Source of the DNA: Prochlorococcus sp. AG-347-L02
GTDB taxonomy: Bacteria > Cyanobacteriota > Cyanobacteriia > PCC-6307 > Cyanobiaceae
NCBI GenBank assembly: GCA_003281255.1
Contig: QCCL01000010.1
Span: 1 to 56,740 of the forward strand
Reading direction: 5' to 3'
DNA: 56,740 bases
The notes below the pieces were generated by a model. It was not told the DNA's origin, did no database searches, and was given only the letters and a program-made list of their open reading frames with translations. Of the stretch, positions 31,483-44,314 are shown piece after piece; the first letter of the stretch is position 1; every line of letters starts with the position of its first letter. The position numbers and the translations under genes were made by a program.

Positions 31483-31498
31483 GTGCGGGTGGCCGAAC
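31483..31498 (-). promoter_or_regulatory. K-box upstream of groSL
   Basis: On the minus strand GTTCGGCCACCCGCAC matches the published cyanobacterial groE K-box GTTCGG-N2-A-N-CC-N2-AC at every fixed position. It lies about 120 bases before the groS start. In other cyanobacteria this element takes part in heat- and light-responsive groE transcription. No CIRCE element is present, so HrcA control is unlikely. Confidence 0.8.
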
Positions 31499-31510
31499 CC
31501 ATTTAACGAA

Positions 31511-31530
31511 ACTACCCATGAGGTGGTAGT
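31511..31530. promoter_or_regulatory. Inverted repeat in the groS-atpD intergenic region
   Basis: ACTACCCATGAGGTGGTAGT has perfect 6-base arms (ACTACC/GGTAGT) and an 8-base centre. It lies 54 bases before the atpD start and 145 before groS. It could be an operator or an mRNA leader hairpin of atpD. Confidence 0.4.
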
Positions 31531-31580
31531 ATTTTCGGATTATGAGCTGTTTAAATCAGCTATTCATCACCAATCAATAA

Positions 31581-33044
<1,464 letters not shown>

Positions 33045-33081
33045 ATATTTCAATAATTTAACCTTCAATAATTTTAAATTA

Positions 33082-33486
33082 ATGGCAATTTCTCTAAAAG
33101 TTTTAGCTCCTAATAAAAATGTTTATCAAGGCGAAGCTGAAGAAGTAATCCTTCCAAGTACTACTGGTCAACTTGGTATATTACCAGGACACATCTCTTT
33201 AGTTACTGCTATTGATATTGGCGTTTTAAGGCTAAGAATGAATTCCCAATGGAAATCAATAGCTCTTATGGGAGGCTTCGCTGAAATTGAATCAGATGAA
33301 GTTATAGTTTTAGTAAATAATGCTGAAATTGGTTCTGAAATTAATGTTCAAAATGCTGAACAAGATCTTAAAGAAGCAAAATTAGCAATTAGCAAATTTT
33401 CTGAAAATGAAAAAAATCCAGAGAAAATCAAAGCCTTGAAAGAGATTTCAAAGGCTGAGGCTAGGATTCAAGCTGCAAAGAACTAA
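33082..33486 (+). CDS. atpC: ATP synthase epsilon subunit
   Basis: 134 residues: N-terminal beta-barrel ([20 protein letters not shown] with [20 protein letters not shown]) and C-terminal helical hairpin ending in EARIQAAKN. It links the rotor to the catalytic head and inhibits ATP hydrolysis. It starts 37 bases after atpD in the same transcript. Confidence 0.93.
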   Translation: MAISLKVLAPNKNVYQGEAEEVILPSTTGQLGILPGHISLVTAIDIGVLRLRMNSQWKSIALMGGFAEIESDEVIVLVNNAEIGSEINVQNAEQDLKEAKLAISKFSENEKNPEKIKALKEISKAEARIQAAKN

Positions 33487-33489
33487 TTT

Positions 33490-33966
33490 TTAAGCGGTTC
33501 CACAAAAAGTTACTTCGGGAAACTTTAATTTAGCTTCTTCTAATTTTTTTGTCTTACCTTCTTCTTGCCAATAATTTATCACTTCAGTAGCTTTATTCAA
33601 TATCTCCACTCTTTCGTTATCAGTAATCCAACCTTTATTCTCTAGTTCACTTTTTAATTTTTCCCAAGCATCATCTCTTGGCCAAAAATAATATGCAGTA
33701 AGAGGGCTTGGGCCTCCACCTACTATTTGATCCACTGCTAATGCCACATTATCAGGTAACCACAATACTTTAATTATGAACCTTCCTTCATCGGGTTTTG
33801 GGGTATAGCCAGTAGGTACCCCATCTTCATCAATTGTGGCAGCTGCCAATACAGCTGTGGCACCCATCATCCCTGAATTAGGAGAAGATTTTTTGGAGTT
33901 TGATGCATCAATGTTTTTTTCCTTTTTTTCTTTTGAACTTTGATTTAACTTATCTGATGAGGTCAT
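33490..33966 (-). CDS. Ribosomal protein PSRP-3/Ycf65 (cS23)
   Basis: The C-terminal about 100 residues match the plastid-specific ribosomal protein 3 family: [40 protein letters not shown] and [15 protein letters not shown]. It binds the 30S subunit in chloroplasts and cyanobacteria. The N-terminal about 55 residues are an extra low-complexity Ser/Lys/Asp stretch, longer than in many homologues. It is convergent with atpC, 3 bases apart. Confidence 0.85.
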   Translation of the reverse strand: MTSSDKLNQSSKEKKEKNIDASNSKKSSPNSGMMGATAVLAAATIDEDGVPTGYTPKPDEGRFIIKVLWLPDNVALAVDQIVGGGPSPLTAYYFWPRDDAWEKLKSELENKGWITDNERVEILNKATEVINYWQEEGKTKKLEEAKLKFPEVTFCGTA

Positions 33967-34072
33967 TCACTTATTTATGTTTAATAAATAATTTATCAGT
34001 TTATGGTAACATTTTGATTAGTTTATTCAAAATTTCTTGATTTTAGTTATTGATAACTTCTAAACATAATTT

Positions 34073-34231
34073 TTATCTATCATGAGATACTTCATAAAAA
34101 TCATAAATAGTGGCTTCCAATGAATCCCAAAGATCTTTGGGGATATCGTTTTCTTCTGCAAACATGCCAAGCTGACTAGCCAAGCCTCTTGCTTGAGAAA
34201 GTTTCGAATCATATGAATCAGACTTATTCAT
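34073..34231 (-). CDS. 52-aa conserved small protein
   Basis: Encodes MNKSDSYDSKLSQARGLASQ followed by LGMFAEENDIPKDLWDSLEA and TIYDFYEVSHDR, an acidic helical peptide. Located between PSRP-3 and pepP, all leftward. The even codon use and position suggest a core gene. The function is unknown. Confidence 0.6.
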   Translation of the reverse strand: MNKSDSYDSKLSQARGLASQLGMFAEENDIPKDLWDSLEATIYDFYEVSHDR

Positions 34232-34283
34232 TTTTGAGCTTTAAACTTAATAAAATAAATCTATTAACTTGATAAGTCAAATT

Positions 34284-35609
34284 TCAAAATTCTAAATCAG
34301 AAACTTCTTTTAGTGCAGCAATACTTAAAACTTCTGGGTTTGTATCTTTGACCAAGACATCATCTTCTATTCTTATCCCTATGCCTTTCCATTTCTCATC
34401 AATAGAGGGTTGTCCCTCAGGGACTGGGATCCTATCACTTATGTAGATTCCAGGTTCTACTGTAAGAATCATTCCATTCTGTAATGGCACTTCATAGTCC
34501 CCCATTCTGTATGCGCCAACATCATGAACATCTAAGCCGAGCCAATGTCCAGTTCTATGCATGTAAAGATGTTTATAAGATTGATTCTCTATTATCTCCT
34601 CAGTACTGCCAGACAATAAACCAATTTCTTTTAATCCTTCAACAAGAATTGTTAAAGCAACATTATGCACAGCAGAAGAGTTCGATCCCTTTACAGCACT
34701 TTTAATTGCATTTTTCTGCGCACTCAATACAATTTCATAGATAATTTTTTGCTCTTTAGAAAATTTGCCACCTATCGGAATAGTTCTTGTAATGTCTCCA
34801 TTGTAATAATCAATTAGTGAACATCCAGCATCTACCAACAATAAATCTTCCTTCTTCAAGAGTGAGTTATTTGAAGTGTAATGCAAAATACAGGCATTAT
34901 CTCCTGATGCAACAATAGAGTTATAAGCTGGTCCTCTAGCCCCCTTTTCCAGAAAGAATCCCTCTAGGAGTCCCTGAATTTGTCTTTCATTTTTCTTTGA
35001 TGAAATAGATTCTCTAACTAGTTCATGAGCTTCGGCTGAGATTTGTACAGCCTCTCTCATTCTCTTAATTTCAAATTCACTTTTAATTAATCTCATCTCA
35101 TTTAAATAAATTTCTGGAGATTTTATAGAATTTCCACCAATGCCTAATCTTGAGCGATTTTCAAGTTGTTGTGAAAAAATTTCCAGTATTGTTTTCTCAA
35201 TTGATGGATGCTTACCAATAGAAAAAACAAGTTCATCAGAACCATTTATATAGGCTGGGAGTAAATCTCTTAATTCATTTATTGAGTGAGCCTTATCAGC
35301 ATTAAACTCTTTTTCAGCGCCTTCTAAACCCCATCTAAAGCCATGCCAGACTTCGCTAATAACATCTTTAGGGGCAACAAACATAATAAATCTCTCTCCC
35401 TTTGGCTTGTGCGATAAGAAAAGAGCGATTGCATCAGGCTCATCAAAACCGGTTAAATACCAAAAATTACTATCTTGTCTAAAAGGATATTCACAATCAG
35501 CATGATGCTTTACGAGATTAGCACCTGGGATAATTGCAGCCTTTCCATTTAATTTTTTGAGGAAGATTTCTCTTCTTTCTTCAAAAACTTTATTTTCAGG
35601 TTTAAACAT
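34284..35609 (-). CDS. pepP: Xaa-Pro aminopeptidase, M24B family
   Basis: 441 residues: an N-terminal AMP_N domain (FRQDSNFWYLTGFDEPDAIA) and the creatinase/pita-bread catalytic domain. The metal ligands lie in LLLVDAGCSLIDYYNGDITRT (two Asp), the His of MHRTGHWLGLDVHD, and Glu residues in LTVEPGIY and IRIEDDVLV. It removes N-terminal residues before proline using Mn. It is full length, and its divergent neighbour is the CNNM gene. Confidence 0.9.
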   Translation of the reverse strand: MFKPENKVFEERREIFLKKLNGKAAIIPGANLVKHHADCEYPFRQDSNFWYLTGFDEPDAIALFLSHKPKGERFIMFVAPKDVISEVWHGFRWGLEGAEKEFNADKAHSINELRDLLPAYINGSDELVFSIGKHPSIEKTILEIFSQQLENRSRLGIGGNSIKSPEIYLNEMRLIKSEFEIKRMREAVQISAEAHELVRESISSKKNERQIQGLLEGFFLEKGARGPAYNSIVASGDNACILHYTSNNSLLKKEDLLLVDAGCSLIDYYNGDITRTIPIGGKFSKEQKIIYEIVLSAQKNAIKSAVKGSNSSAVHNVALTILVEGLKEIGLLSGSTEEIIENQSYKHLYMHRTGHWLGLDVHDVGAYRMGDYEVPLQNGMILTVEPGIYISDRIPVPEGQPSIDEKWKGIGIRIEDDVLVKDTNPEVLSIAALKEVSDLEF

Positions 35610-35683
35610 AGATTGTGTATTGGCGTGTTTAAAAAAAAAATGGAAGAATGAATTAATACAGATTTAACACCTAATTTATTTTA

Positions 35684-36667
35684 ATGGAACCAAGTGTTTA
35701 CGGTTTAGTTGTTCTTATAATTATAATTTTAATTGGGTCAGCATGTTGTTCGGGAGTAGAAGCTGCTTTTTTAGCTGTAAATTCAATTCGAATTCTAGAG
35801 ATCGCCTCTAAGCAAAAACCAAAAAGTTCAGCAAATCAACTCCTTAAACTTAGAAAACATCTTGGAAGGACATTAACTGTAATTACTATTACTAATAATG
35901 GATTTAACATAATTGGAAGTCTTATTTTAGGTGTATATGGAGCATTGGTTATTAATAGTAGTTATGGCTTAACCTTTTTTTCAATTGCTTTTTATATACT
36001 AGTTGTCTTAGTTGGAGAAGTACTACCTAAGGCTCTTGGTACAAGATTCTCTGTTCAAATAGCATTATTATCAGTTCCTATCTTGAGAATATTGCATACT
36101 TTAATGAGGCCATTCTTAATATTAATAGAACAAATATTTCCAGTTATTACTGCAGAAAATGAAATTTCAACTGATGAAGAAGAAATTAGACAAATGGCAA
36201 AAATTGGAAGCCAAAAAGGTTTGATAGAAGCTGATGAAGCAGCAATGATATTTAAGGTTTTTCAATTAAATGATTTAAAAGCTAAAGATTTAATGATCCC
36301 TAGAGTATCAGCACCTTGTCTTGATGGGTCTTCGAATCTTGAGGAAATTTCAAAACTTATAATGGCTGATAACTCTCCCTGGTGGGTTATTTTGGGAGAT
36401 AAAGTCGACAAAATACAGGGGGTAGTTCCCCGTGAAAGAATGCTAGCAGAATTAATTAATGGAGAAAATAAAAAATTATTGTCAGAAATTTGCGAACCTG
36501 TGGACTACATTCCCGAAATGATTAAGGCAGATCAATTGTTAACAAGATTTGACAAGAATCATAAAGGAGTAAAAGTAGTAGTAGATGAATTTGGGGGATT
36601 CGTGGGCATTATTGACGCAGAAGCAGTATTTTCTGTTTTAGCTGGCTGGTGGAAAAATAAATCATGA
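35684..36667 (+). CDS. CNNM/CorC-type membrane protein (DUF21 and CBS pair)
   Basis: 327 residues: N-terminal DUF21 domain with three to four transmembrane helices (VLIIIILIGSACCSGVEAAF, where the EAA segment is typical), then two CBS domains from about residue 200 (DLMIPRVSAP, VVPRERMLAEL, VDEFGGFVGIIDAE). The family mediates Mg/Co transport or sensing. It starts an operon with a GTPase, nadD and nadE, and overlaps the GTPase gene by ATGA. Confidence 0.82.
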   Translation: MEPSVYGLVVLIIIILIGSACCSGVEAAFLAVNSIRILEIASKQKPKSSANQLLKLRKHLGRTLTVITITNNGFNIIGSLILGVYGALVINSSYGLTFFSIAFYILVVLVGEVLPKALGTRFSVQIALLSVPILRILHTLMRPFLILIEQIFPVITAENEISTDEEEIRQMAKIGSQKGLIEADEAAMIFKVFQLNDLKAKDLMIPRVSAPCLDGSSNLEEISKLIMADNSPWWVILGDKVDKIQGVVPRERMLAELINGENKKLLSEICEPVDYIPEMIKADQLLTRFDKNHKGVKVVVDEFGGFVGIIDAEAVFSVLAGWWKNKS

Positions 36668-37905
36668 AACAATTGAAAATTAATAAAAATTATTTGCTTT
36701 TAAAAAATTGGTGGGAGACTATTGATCTTACCAACTATGAAAAAAGTTATTTTAATAGAGAAATAATATCTTTTAATCAACAACTTTTTAGGCTCAAAGA
36801 AAAAAAAATAAGAATTGGCGCATATGGTAAATCAGGTGTAGGAAAATCCTCTGTTTTAAACTCTTTATTAAAAAAAGATATATTTAAAACAGATATTATC
36901 AATGGGACCACAAGAGAGATACAAGCTGAAGAATGGAGATTTAATGATCAAACACTCAACAGTGTAGAGTTACTAGATTCTCCAGGATTTGATTTCTGCA
37001 ATATTAAATTTCCAGATAAAGTTTACTCCTCTATAAATAACTCAGATCTTATTTTATTTATAATTTCTGGAGATTTAAATAGAAATGAATTAAGCGAAAT
37101 CAGTTCCTTTATTCAAGATGGGAAAAAAATTATTTTAATTTTAAATAAAATCGATCTTTTTAATACAATTGAATTAGAAGAAATAATAGAAAATATAAAT
37201 CTTAAACTTCCAAAAGATTTAAATATTCCCATAATTATTAATCATGAGAATAATCTAAACAATTACATTACAAAAATAATAAATCAACATGGTGAGATAT
37301 TTTTAATACTAAATTCTCTTCAATCAGCTGACAAGTTGTTTCTAATGATAAAAGAGCAAAGATTGAAAAGAAGGCAGAAATTAGCTCAGTCAACCATTGG
37401 TAAATTTTCTACCATAAAGGCATCAACGGTAGCTCTTAATCCTTTTATTTTGTTTGATATTGCTGGAAGTTTTGCACTAGATACTGCATTGATTAGCGAA
37501 TTAAGTAAGATTTACGGATTAAATTTAAAGGGTGAATCTACAAGAAAAATATTCAAAAACATATCTATTAATAATTTATTTTTAGGCGTCACTCAAGTCG
37601 GAGTCAATACATCCTTCAACCTTATAAGGAAAGTAATTGTATTAACCGCACCTTTCACTAACGGGCTATCATTATTACCATATGGGCCTATAGCAATTAT
37701 TCAAGCAGCAATAGCAATTCAATCTACAAAAATCCTTGGGAAATTAGCGGCCAAAGAAATATTTAAAAGAAGCAAATCTTCGTTTATAGAACCTTATATA
37801 ATGATTCAAAATATTAATTACAATGAACCAGATATTTTTAAACACATAAATATCTATTTATCCAAAAGAAATTTAAATAATAATTTTGTTAGTTTTTTAC
37901 CTTAA
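36664..37905 (+). CDS. Era-like GTPase with C-terminal membrane domain
   Basis: 413 residues. The G domain has G1 GAYGKSGVGKSS, G3 DSPGF and G4 NKID. After about residue 230 a region with hydrophobic helices (STVALNPFILFDIAGSFALD and LPYGPIAIIQAAIAIQSTKI) resembles the DUF697-type membrane part found with such GTPases. It is likely a membrane-associated GTPase of unknown process. It is coupled by ATGA to the CNNM gene and lies 9 bases before nadD. Confidence 0.75.
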   Translation: MKQLKINKNYLLLKNWWETIDLTNYEKSYFNREIISFNQQLFRLKEKKIRIGAYGKSGVGKSSVLNSLLKKDIFKTDIINGTTREIQAEEWRFNDQTLNSVELLDSPGFDFCNIKFPDKVYSSINNSDLILFIISGDLNRNELSEISSFIQDGKKIILILNKIDLFNTIELEEIIENINLKLPKDLNIPIIINHENNLNNYITKIINQHGEIFLILNSLQSADKLFLMIKEQRLKRRQKLAQSTIGKFSTIKASTVALNPFILFDIAGSFALDTALISELSKIYGLNLKGESTRKIFKNISINNLFLGVTQVGVNTSFNLIRKVIVLTAPFTNGLSLLPYGPIAIIQAAIAIQSTKILGKLAAKEIFKRSKSSFIEPYIMIQNINYNEPDIFKHINIYLSKRNLNNNFVSFLP

Positions 37906-37913
37906 AACTTAAA

Positions 37914-38492
37914 ATGGAAAAAAGCATTGCTTTATTTGGCACGAGTGCTGATCCACCTACAGTTGGACACAAAAAAATTCTTGAAGAATTATCCAAAATT
38001 TATGCTTTTACTATTAGCTATGTGAGCAACAACCCCAAAAAAAAGCACATAGAGGATATCTCAATTCGTAGCCATTTATTAAAAACTCTTATTGATGATT
38101 TAAATAATCCAAAAATTATATTTAATCAAAAAATGAGCAGCCAATGGGCGATAGAGTCAATCAAAAAATGTAAAGAAATTTATAAATTTAATAATTTAGA
38201 TTTTGTTATTGGGAGTGATTTAATTAAAGATATTTTCTACTGGAAAAATTTTGATAAGATTATTTTAGAGGTAAGTTTTTTTATAATTTTAAGGGAGGGA
38301 TATCCTGTTGAATCAAATACTCTTAAAATGTTAGAAACTTATAAAGTGAAATTTAAAATTTCAACCATCAAAACCCCAAACATTTCAAGTTCTAAGTTTA
38401 GATTAAATTTTAATTGTTCTAATCTACCGTCGTCTTTAATAGATATAGTTAAGAAGAATAATTTATATGAATCCGTTAAATTAGTTGAATGA
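37914..38492 (+). CDS. nadD: Nicotinate-nucleotide adenylyltransferase
   Basis: 192 residues of the nucleotidyltransferase fold with FGTSADPPTVGHKKIL at the start, a variant of G-x-F-D-P-x-H-x-GH in which the first His is Thr, and the ISSSKFR signature near the end. It makes nicotinate adenine dinucleotide, the substrate of the NadE encoded next. The two overlap by 4 bases, a strong functional coupling. Confidence 0.85.
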   Translation: MEKSIALFGTSADPPTVGHKKILEELSKIYAFTISYVSNNPKKKHIEDISIRSHLLKTLIDDLNNPKIIFNQKMSSQWAIESIKKCKEIYKFNNLDFVIGSDLIKDIFYWKNFDKIILEVSFFIILREGYPVESNTLKMLETYKVKFKISTIKTPNISSSKFRLNFNCSNLPSSLIDIVKKNNLYESVKLVE

Positions 38493-40186
38493 AGTTTTTA
38501 CTTGCCCAAATAAATCCAATTGTTGGAGATTTAAAGGGCAATGCAAAAAAATTACTTAACATTGCTTCGAAAGCTAACTCAATTTCTGCTGATTTTGTTC
38601 TTACTCCGGAATTGTCATTATGGGGATATCCCGCAAATGACTTACTTTTTAAAAAAAATTTAATCAAAAATCAATACAAAATTCTTGATCAATTAGCTTT
38701 AGATATTAATAAAAAATATGGAAACCTAAGTATCTCAGTCGGAATTGCTGAGATAATAAATGATTCTTTTTTCCCTAATCTTTACAATTCTATTGCATTG
38801 GTTGAGGGAGGTGAATGGAAAATAATTGCGCGTAAAATTATTCTTCCCACTTATGAAGTATTTGATGAGAAAAGATACTTTAGATCAGAAGAAAAAGTTT
38901 CCATATTGATTAAACAAATTAAAAATAAGACTTTGCGACTTGGCTTTACTATATGTGAGGATTTATGGGTGAACAAAGATATAGAAGGAAGAGGAATTCA
39001 TAGAAAAAATCCCATTATTGATTTAAAGAAAAAAAAAGTAGATATTTTAGTAAATTTATCAGCCTCCCCATATACTCTGAAAAAGTTAGAGCTAAGATCC
39101 AAGGTTTCCAGTTTTGCTGCACAATATCTTCAAGTACCACTTATTTATGTCAACCAAATTGGAGCAAATGATAATTTAATTTTTGATGGAAATAGTTTTA
39201 TTCTTGATAAGAATGGAAATAAAATTAAGCAATTAAAGTCTTTTTCAGAAGATTTCTCCAGCTGGGAAGTTGAGCAAACAAAACCTGAAAAAATTGAATT
39301 TGAAAACTCCGAAATGTCATCAATTTTTGATGCATTAGTCCTTGGTGTTAAAGATTATGCAAAAAAATGTGGATTTAAAACAGCTTTAGTTGGATTAAGT
39401 GGTGGTATTGATTCAGCACTTGTCTCAGCAATTGCTACAGCGGCTTTAGGAAGTGATAATGTTTTTTGCGTTTCAATGCCCTCTAAGTGGAGCTCATCTC
39501 ATTCAAAGAGTGATGCAAAAGATTTAGCAAGAAGATTAAAGGTAAGTTTCAAGAGCATTCCAATTGAAAACTTGATGACCTCTTTTGAAGAATCATTTAT
39601 AAAAACCATAGATTTCGAAATGGCCGAAATAACAAATCAAAATATTCAGTCAAGGATAAGAGGCACACTTCTTATGGCCTTAGCAAATCAAGAACAGCAT
39701 TTGTTACTATCAACAGGCAATAAATCAGAGCTGGCCGTAGGATATTGCACGCTTTATGGTGATATGAATGGTGGATTATCGGTAATTGGGGATTTATATA
39801 AAACAAATGTTTTTAAATTATGTAATTGGCTTGATAGTGAAGATTCAATAAATCGTAGAAAGTCATATATGTTAGATACTAATGCAAATATAATTGGAGA
39901 AAATATACGTACGAAAGCTCCAAGTGCCGAATTAGGTCCTGATCAATTAGATACTGATTCTCTGCCACCTTATTCTATTTTAGATAATATTCTGAAAGGA
40001 ATTATCGAAGAGAAAAAAGATTTAGACCAACTAAAAAAAGATGGTTATAAAAAAGATTTAATTTTAAAAATTATCTCACTCATAAAAAAAGCGGAATTTA
40101 AAAGAAAGCAGGCTCCTCCAATCCTAAAACTAAGCAGTCAATCATTAGGAAGTGACTGGAGAGTTCCAATAGCAATATCTTATTAA
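38489..40186 (+). CDS. nadE: Glutamine-dependent NAD synthetase
   Basis: 565 residues in two domains. The N-terminal nitrilase-type glutaminase has the triad E41 (TPELSLWGYP), a Lys near 116 (ARKIILPTYEVFDEKRYF) and C156 (FTICEDLW). The C-terminal synthetase has the ATP loop GLSGGIDSALVSA and LLSTGNKSELAVGY. It amidates nicotinate adenine dinucleotide to NAD. It ends convergent with the DUF3326 gene, overlapping by 4 bases. Confidence 0.92.
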   Translation: MKFLLAQINPIVGDLKGNAKKLLNIASKANSISADFVLTPELSLWGYPANDLLFKKNLIKNQYKILDQLALDINKKYGNLSISVGIAEIINDSFFPNLYNSIALVEGGEWKIIARKIILPTYEVFDEKRYFRSEEKVSILIKQIKNKTLRLGFTICEDLWVNKDIEGRGIHRKNPIIDLKKKKVDILVNLSASPYTLKKLELRSKVSSFAAQYLQVPLIYVNQIGANDNLIFDGNSFILDKNGNKIKQLKSFSEDFSSWEVEQTKPEKIEFENSEMSSIFDALVLGVKDYAKKCGFKTALVGLSGGIDSALVSAIATAALGSDNVFCVSMPSKWSSSHSKSDAKDLARRLKVSFKSIPIENLMTSFEESFIKTIDFEMAEITNQNIQSRIRGTLLMALANQEQHLLLSTGNKSELAVGYCTLYGDMNGGLSVIGDLYKTNVFKLCNWLDSEDSINRRKSYMLDTNANIIGENIRTKAPSAELGPDQLDTDSLPPYSILDNILKGIIEEKKDLDQLKKDGYKKDLILKIISLIKKAEFKRKQAPPILKLSSQSLGSDWRVPIAISY

Positions 40187-41244
40187 TCATTATAAGAAGA
40201 CTGTTGGATTTTTTTTAAAGGCCGTTTAATTGACTTAAAGTTTATACCTTTTTTTATAGCAAGAATTATGCCTGCAGCTTCTAAGTAATTGTCCACTTCA
40301 AAAAGATTGGGATAATCATAAAACTCATTTGTCACTTTTAATTTGTTTTGATTTTTTACTGAGATAATATTTAAACCTTTTTCAATCCCTGCTAGTACTG
40401 TTTCTCCACCTAGTGCCCCATTAGGAACAACAATAGTTTCAATCTGATCGGGGTGTAGTGAGATTGATTCATTTTTAGCAGGCAATTCAACAATGTCAGG
40501 GGCATTGCTTAAGCCGATCAGTACTGATGGTAAAAATGTATATCCTATTTCTTCTGCAGCTGCACGAGGATCTAAATTTTCATTCAATTCAATTGGATTT
40601 AAAGCAGGTGCATGAGCGCAGGGAACTTTTAAAAATTTACTTATTAAATGACTTATAACGGCTTCGACTCCAGAAATAGGATCAATTCCCTTCCCCTCTC
40701 GATAGATATTTGTTTCTAAAGAATCTGAATCATCTGGAAATTTTGCCACAATTGCTATTGCTGTAACTCCTTTTTCTATTAAGCATTTTCCAGCATCAAT
40801 TAGAGTATCAGGATTTTCAATTGTGCCACCACTGATTTTTGAAGAATCAGAATCAATAACTATGTTTAATGGTTTTTTTGTAATCACATAAGAATGAATA
40901 TTAATCCCTAAAGTAGAAACACATGCATCAGCAACTTGTAAATGTCTTGCTAATATTTCTTTTTCAATGGATGAATCAAAAATTATCCCAATTTTCTGTT
41001 GCTTTACCCTTTTTAAAGCGATTTCTCCTTTAGCAAGTCGGTCTAAACTAAAACCCTCAACATAAAAAATATTTTTATCTTTTTCAGAAAGAGTACCGCC
41101 ATTCATAACATTTGGATGAGTAATTAAACATCCACTAGCCGATGCTAATAATTTAGCGGTAGGCAGTGCATCTCCAGCAAAACCACCTACTTCACAACCA
41201 ATACCAGTTGGAACAATAAATATTGTTGGTGAATTTTCCATCAT
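40183..41244 (-). CDS. DUF3326 family protein
   Basis: 353 residues beginning with the family stretch PTIFIVPTGIGCEVGGFAGD followed by ALPTAKLLASASGCLITHPN and VMNGGTLSE, with later VPCAHAPALNP and ALGGETVLAGIEKG. The family is found in cyanobacteria and plants; its chemistry is unknown although the Gly-rich loops suggest nucleotide or dinucleotide binding. It is last of the leftward genes that follow the ATP synthase operon. Confidence 0.8.
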   Translation of the reverse strand: MMENSPTIFIVPTGIGCEVGGFAGDALPTAKLLASASGCLITHPNVMNGGTLSEKDKNIFYVEGFSLDRLAKGEIALKRVKQQKIGIIFDSSIEKEILARHLQVADACVSTLGINIHSYVITKKPLNIVIDSDSSKISGGTIENPDTLIDAGKCLIEKGVTAIAIVAKFPDDSDSLETNIYREGKGIDPISGVEAVISHLISKFLKVPCAHAPALNPIELNENLDPRAAAEEIGYTFLPSVLIGLSNAPDIVELPAKNESISLHPDQIETIVVPNGALGGETVLAGIEKGLNIISVKNQNKLKVTNEFYDYPNLFEVDNYLEAAGIILAIKKGINFKSIKRPLKKIQQSSYND

Positions 41245-41266
41245 TAAAAATTTTTAAATTATATTT

Positions 41267-41458
41267 TTAATTAGCTAAGACAGCTTTAATTCTAAGTTTT
41301 TTTGTTCCAGAAGAGTCAATAGAATTTTGAATATCAACAATTGACCATCGAATTAAATCCCCTTTTTTTTCTAAATTTGCCATAATAAAATCTCTTAAAT
41401 TTTCTAATTTTATTGATACTGGCCAATCTAAATAATAATCAACTGAACTTAATTTCAT
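41267..41458 (-). CDS. Conserved small hypothetical protein, 63 aa
   Basis: A compact alpha-beta peptide (MKLSSVDYYLDWPVSIKLEN, LRWSIVDIQNSID-like, KLRIKAVLAN). Its start overlaps the ferredoxin stop by 4 bases, so it is translated from the same message. The ferredoxin link suggests a redox-related or partner role, but this is only positional. Confidence 0.65.
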   Translation of the reverse strand: MKLSSVDYYLDWPVSIKLENLRDFIMANLEKKGDLIRWSIVDIQNSIDSSGTKKLRIKAVLAN

Positions 41459-41781
41459 TTTTGATATTTACCAAATTGATCATTATATAAATCATCTTCG
41501 ACTTCTTTACCGATAACAATATTCAAATCTGACTTGGGATATGCTACACACAAAAGTGCGAAGCCCTTTTCCCTCAAATCATCATTTAATCCCATAGCAT
41601 CTTCTTGATCTACGGATCCTTCCAATATCATGGATGCACAATCTGTACAAACTCCGGAACAACAACTACTTGGTAAGTCTATTCCATTCATTTTTGCCGC
41701 TGAAATAATATCTTGATCTTCAGAACATAAAAAACTAAAAGTCTTTTGCTCAAATTGAACTTTGATATTGTATTCAGGCAT
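41455..41781 (-). CDS. [2Fe-2S] ferredoxin, plant type
   Basis: 108 residues with the cluster ligands in SSCCSGVCTDCAS and a distant Cys in ALLCVAYP. Compared with photosynthetic PetF it has an unusual charged C-terminal extension (EVEDDLYNDQFGKYQK). It is likely an electron carrier to a specific enzyme rather than the main photosynthetic ferredoxin. It lies 16 bases after atpG, so it may be read through from the ATP synthase operon. Confidence 0.85.
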   Translation of the reverse strand: MPEYNIKVQFEQKTFSFLCSEDQDIISAAKMNGIDLPSSCCSGVCTDCASMILEGSVDQEDAMGLNDDLREKGFALLCVAYPKSDLNIVIGKEVEDDLYNDQFGKYQK

Positions 41782-41797
41782 ATCCTAAATCTTATTG

Positions 41798-42748
41798 TTA
41801 AACTGCTGAACCTCCTACAACTTCTAATATTTCTTGTGTAATAGCTGCTTGTCTAGCTTTGTTATAGGTTAGATTCAAAGTACTTGCTAATTCTTTAGCA
41901 TTATCACTTGCATTATTCATAGCAGTCATCCTGCAAGCGAGTTCTGAAGCTGCCGACTCTTGAAGAGCTCTTAGCACCTGATTCTGCAAATATAATGGTA
42001 ATAACGAATCTAATAGTTGATCAGGACTTTGTTCAAAAACAATATCTGATGGCAACTTATCTGAATCACTTTTTTCAATATTTGATTTTTCAACAAGTAA
42101 CTTACTATCTTTTGTAGTCAACCTAAAAATTTCATCGTTTTCCTCAGCAATTCCTTGAGGGTCAAGGGGTAATAGTGTTTGAACGACAGGGGCGCAGCTA
42201 ACTAAAGTGATGAATTTCGTGTAAATAATTTCAACCCTATCAGAATTTTCTGAAAGAAATTCAGCTAAAATCTCATTCGTAACTCCTTCAGAGTCCTTAA
42301 CTGTGGGTACCTGTTCTAGTTCTTTGAAAGTACTTTTAATTACATATCTATCCTTTCTATTTTGAAAATATCCAATAGCTTTCTTCCCTACCAAAATTAA
42401 ATTTGGCTGATAACCTTGTTTGACTAATTCTGCATATCTCATCTCTACCTTCTTTATAATATTTGTGTTGTATCCACCGCATAAACCTCTATCTGCAGTT
42501 ATACAAACCAAAGTGATACATTTTACTTCTCTTTTAGATAGTAGAGGAGAGTCGACAGCCTCAAATTGTACTCTAGATTGAATATTTTCTAAGACTCGTG
42601 CAAGTTTATCTGCAAAAGGTCTACTCTTAAGAACTTGATCTTGAGCTCTCCTAACTTTTGCAGCTGCAACAAGTCTCATAGCCTCCGTTATTTTTCTTGT
42701 ATTTTTAACGGAAACGATTCGATCTCTAATCTCTTTAAGATTTGCCAT
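41798..42748 (-). CDS. atpG: ATP synthase gamma subunit
   Basis: 316 residues with the N-terminal helix ([20 protein letters not shown]), the conserved [12 protein letters not shown] and the C-terminal helix ending [10 protein letters not shown]. The insert around residues 195-235, typical of cyanobacterial and plastid gamma subunits, is present. It forms the rotating shaft of CF1. It is last of the main atp genes. Confidence 0.95.
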   Translation of the reverse strand: MANLKEIRDRIVSVKNTRKITEAMRLVAAAKVRRAQDQVLKSRPFADKLARVLENIQSRVQFEAVDSPLLSKREVKCITLVCITADRGLCGGYNTNIIKKVEMRYAELVKQGYQPNLILVGKKAIGYFQNRKDRYVIKSTFKELEQVPTVKDSEGVTNEILAEFLSENSDRVEIIYTKFITLVSCAPVVQTLLPLDPQGIAEENDEIFRLTTKDSKLLVEKSNIEKSDSDKLPSDIVFEQSPDQLLDSLLPLYLQNQVLRALQESAASELACRMTAMNNASDNAKELASTLNLTYNKARQAAITQEILEVVGGSAV

Positions 42749-42766
42749 GGTATCTCCTAAATAAAT

Positions 42767-44296
<1,530 letters not shown>

Positions 44297-44314
44297 TTAA
44301 GGTTGATTTAAAAG

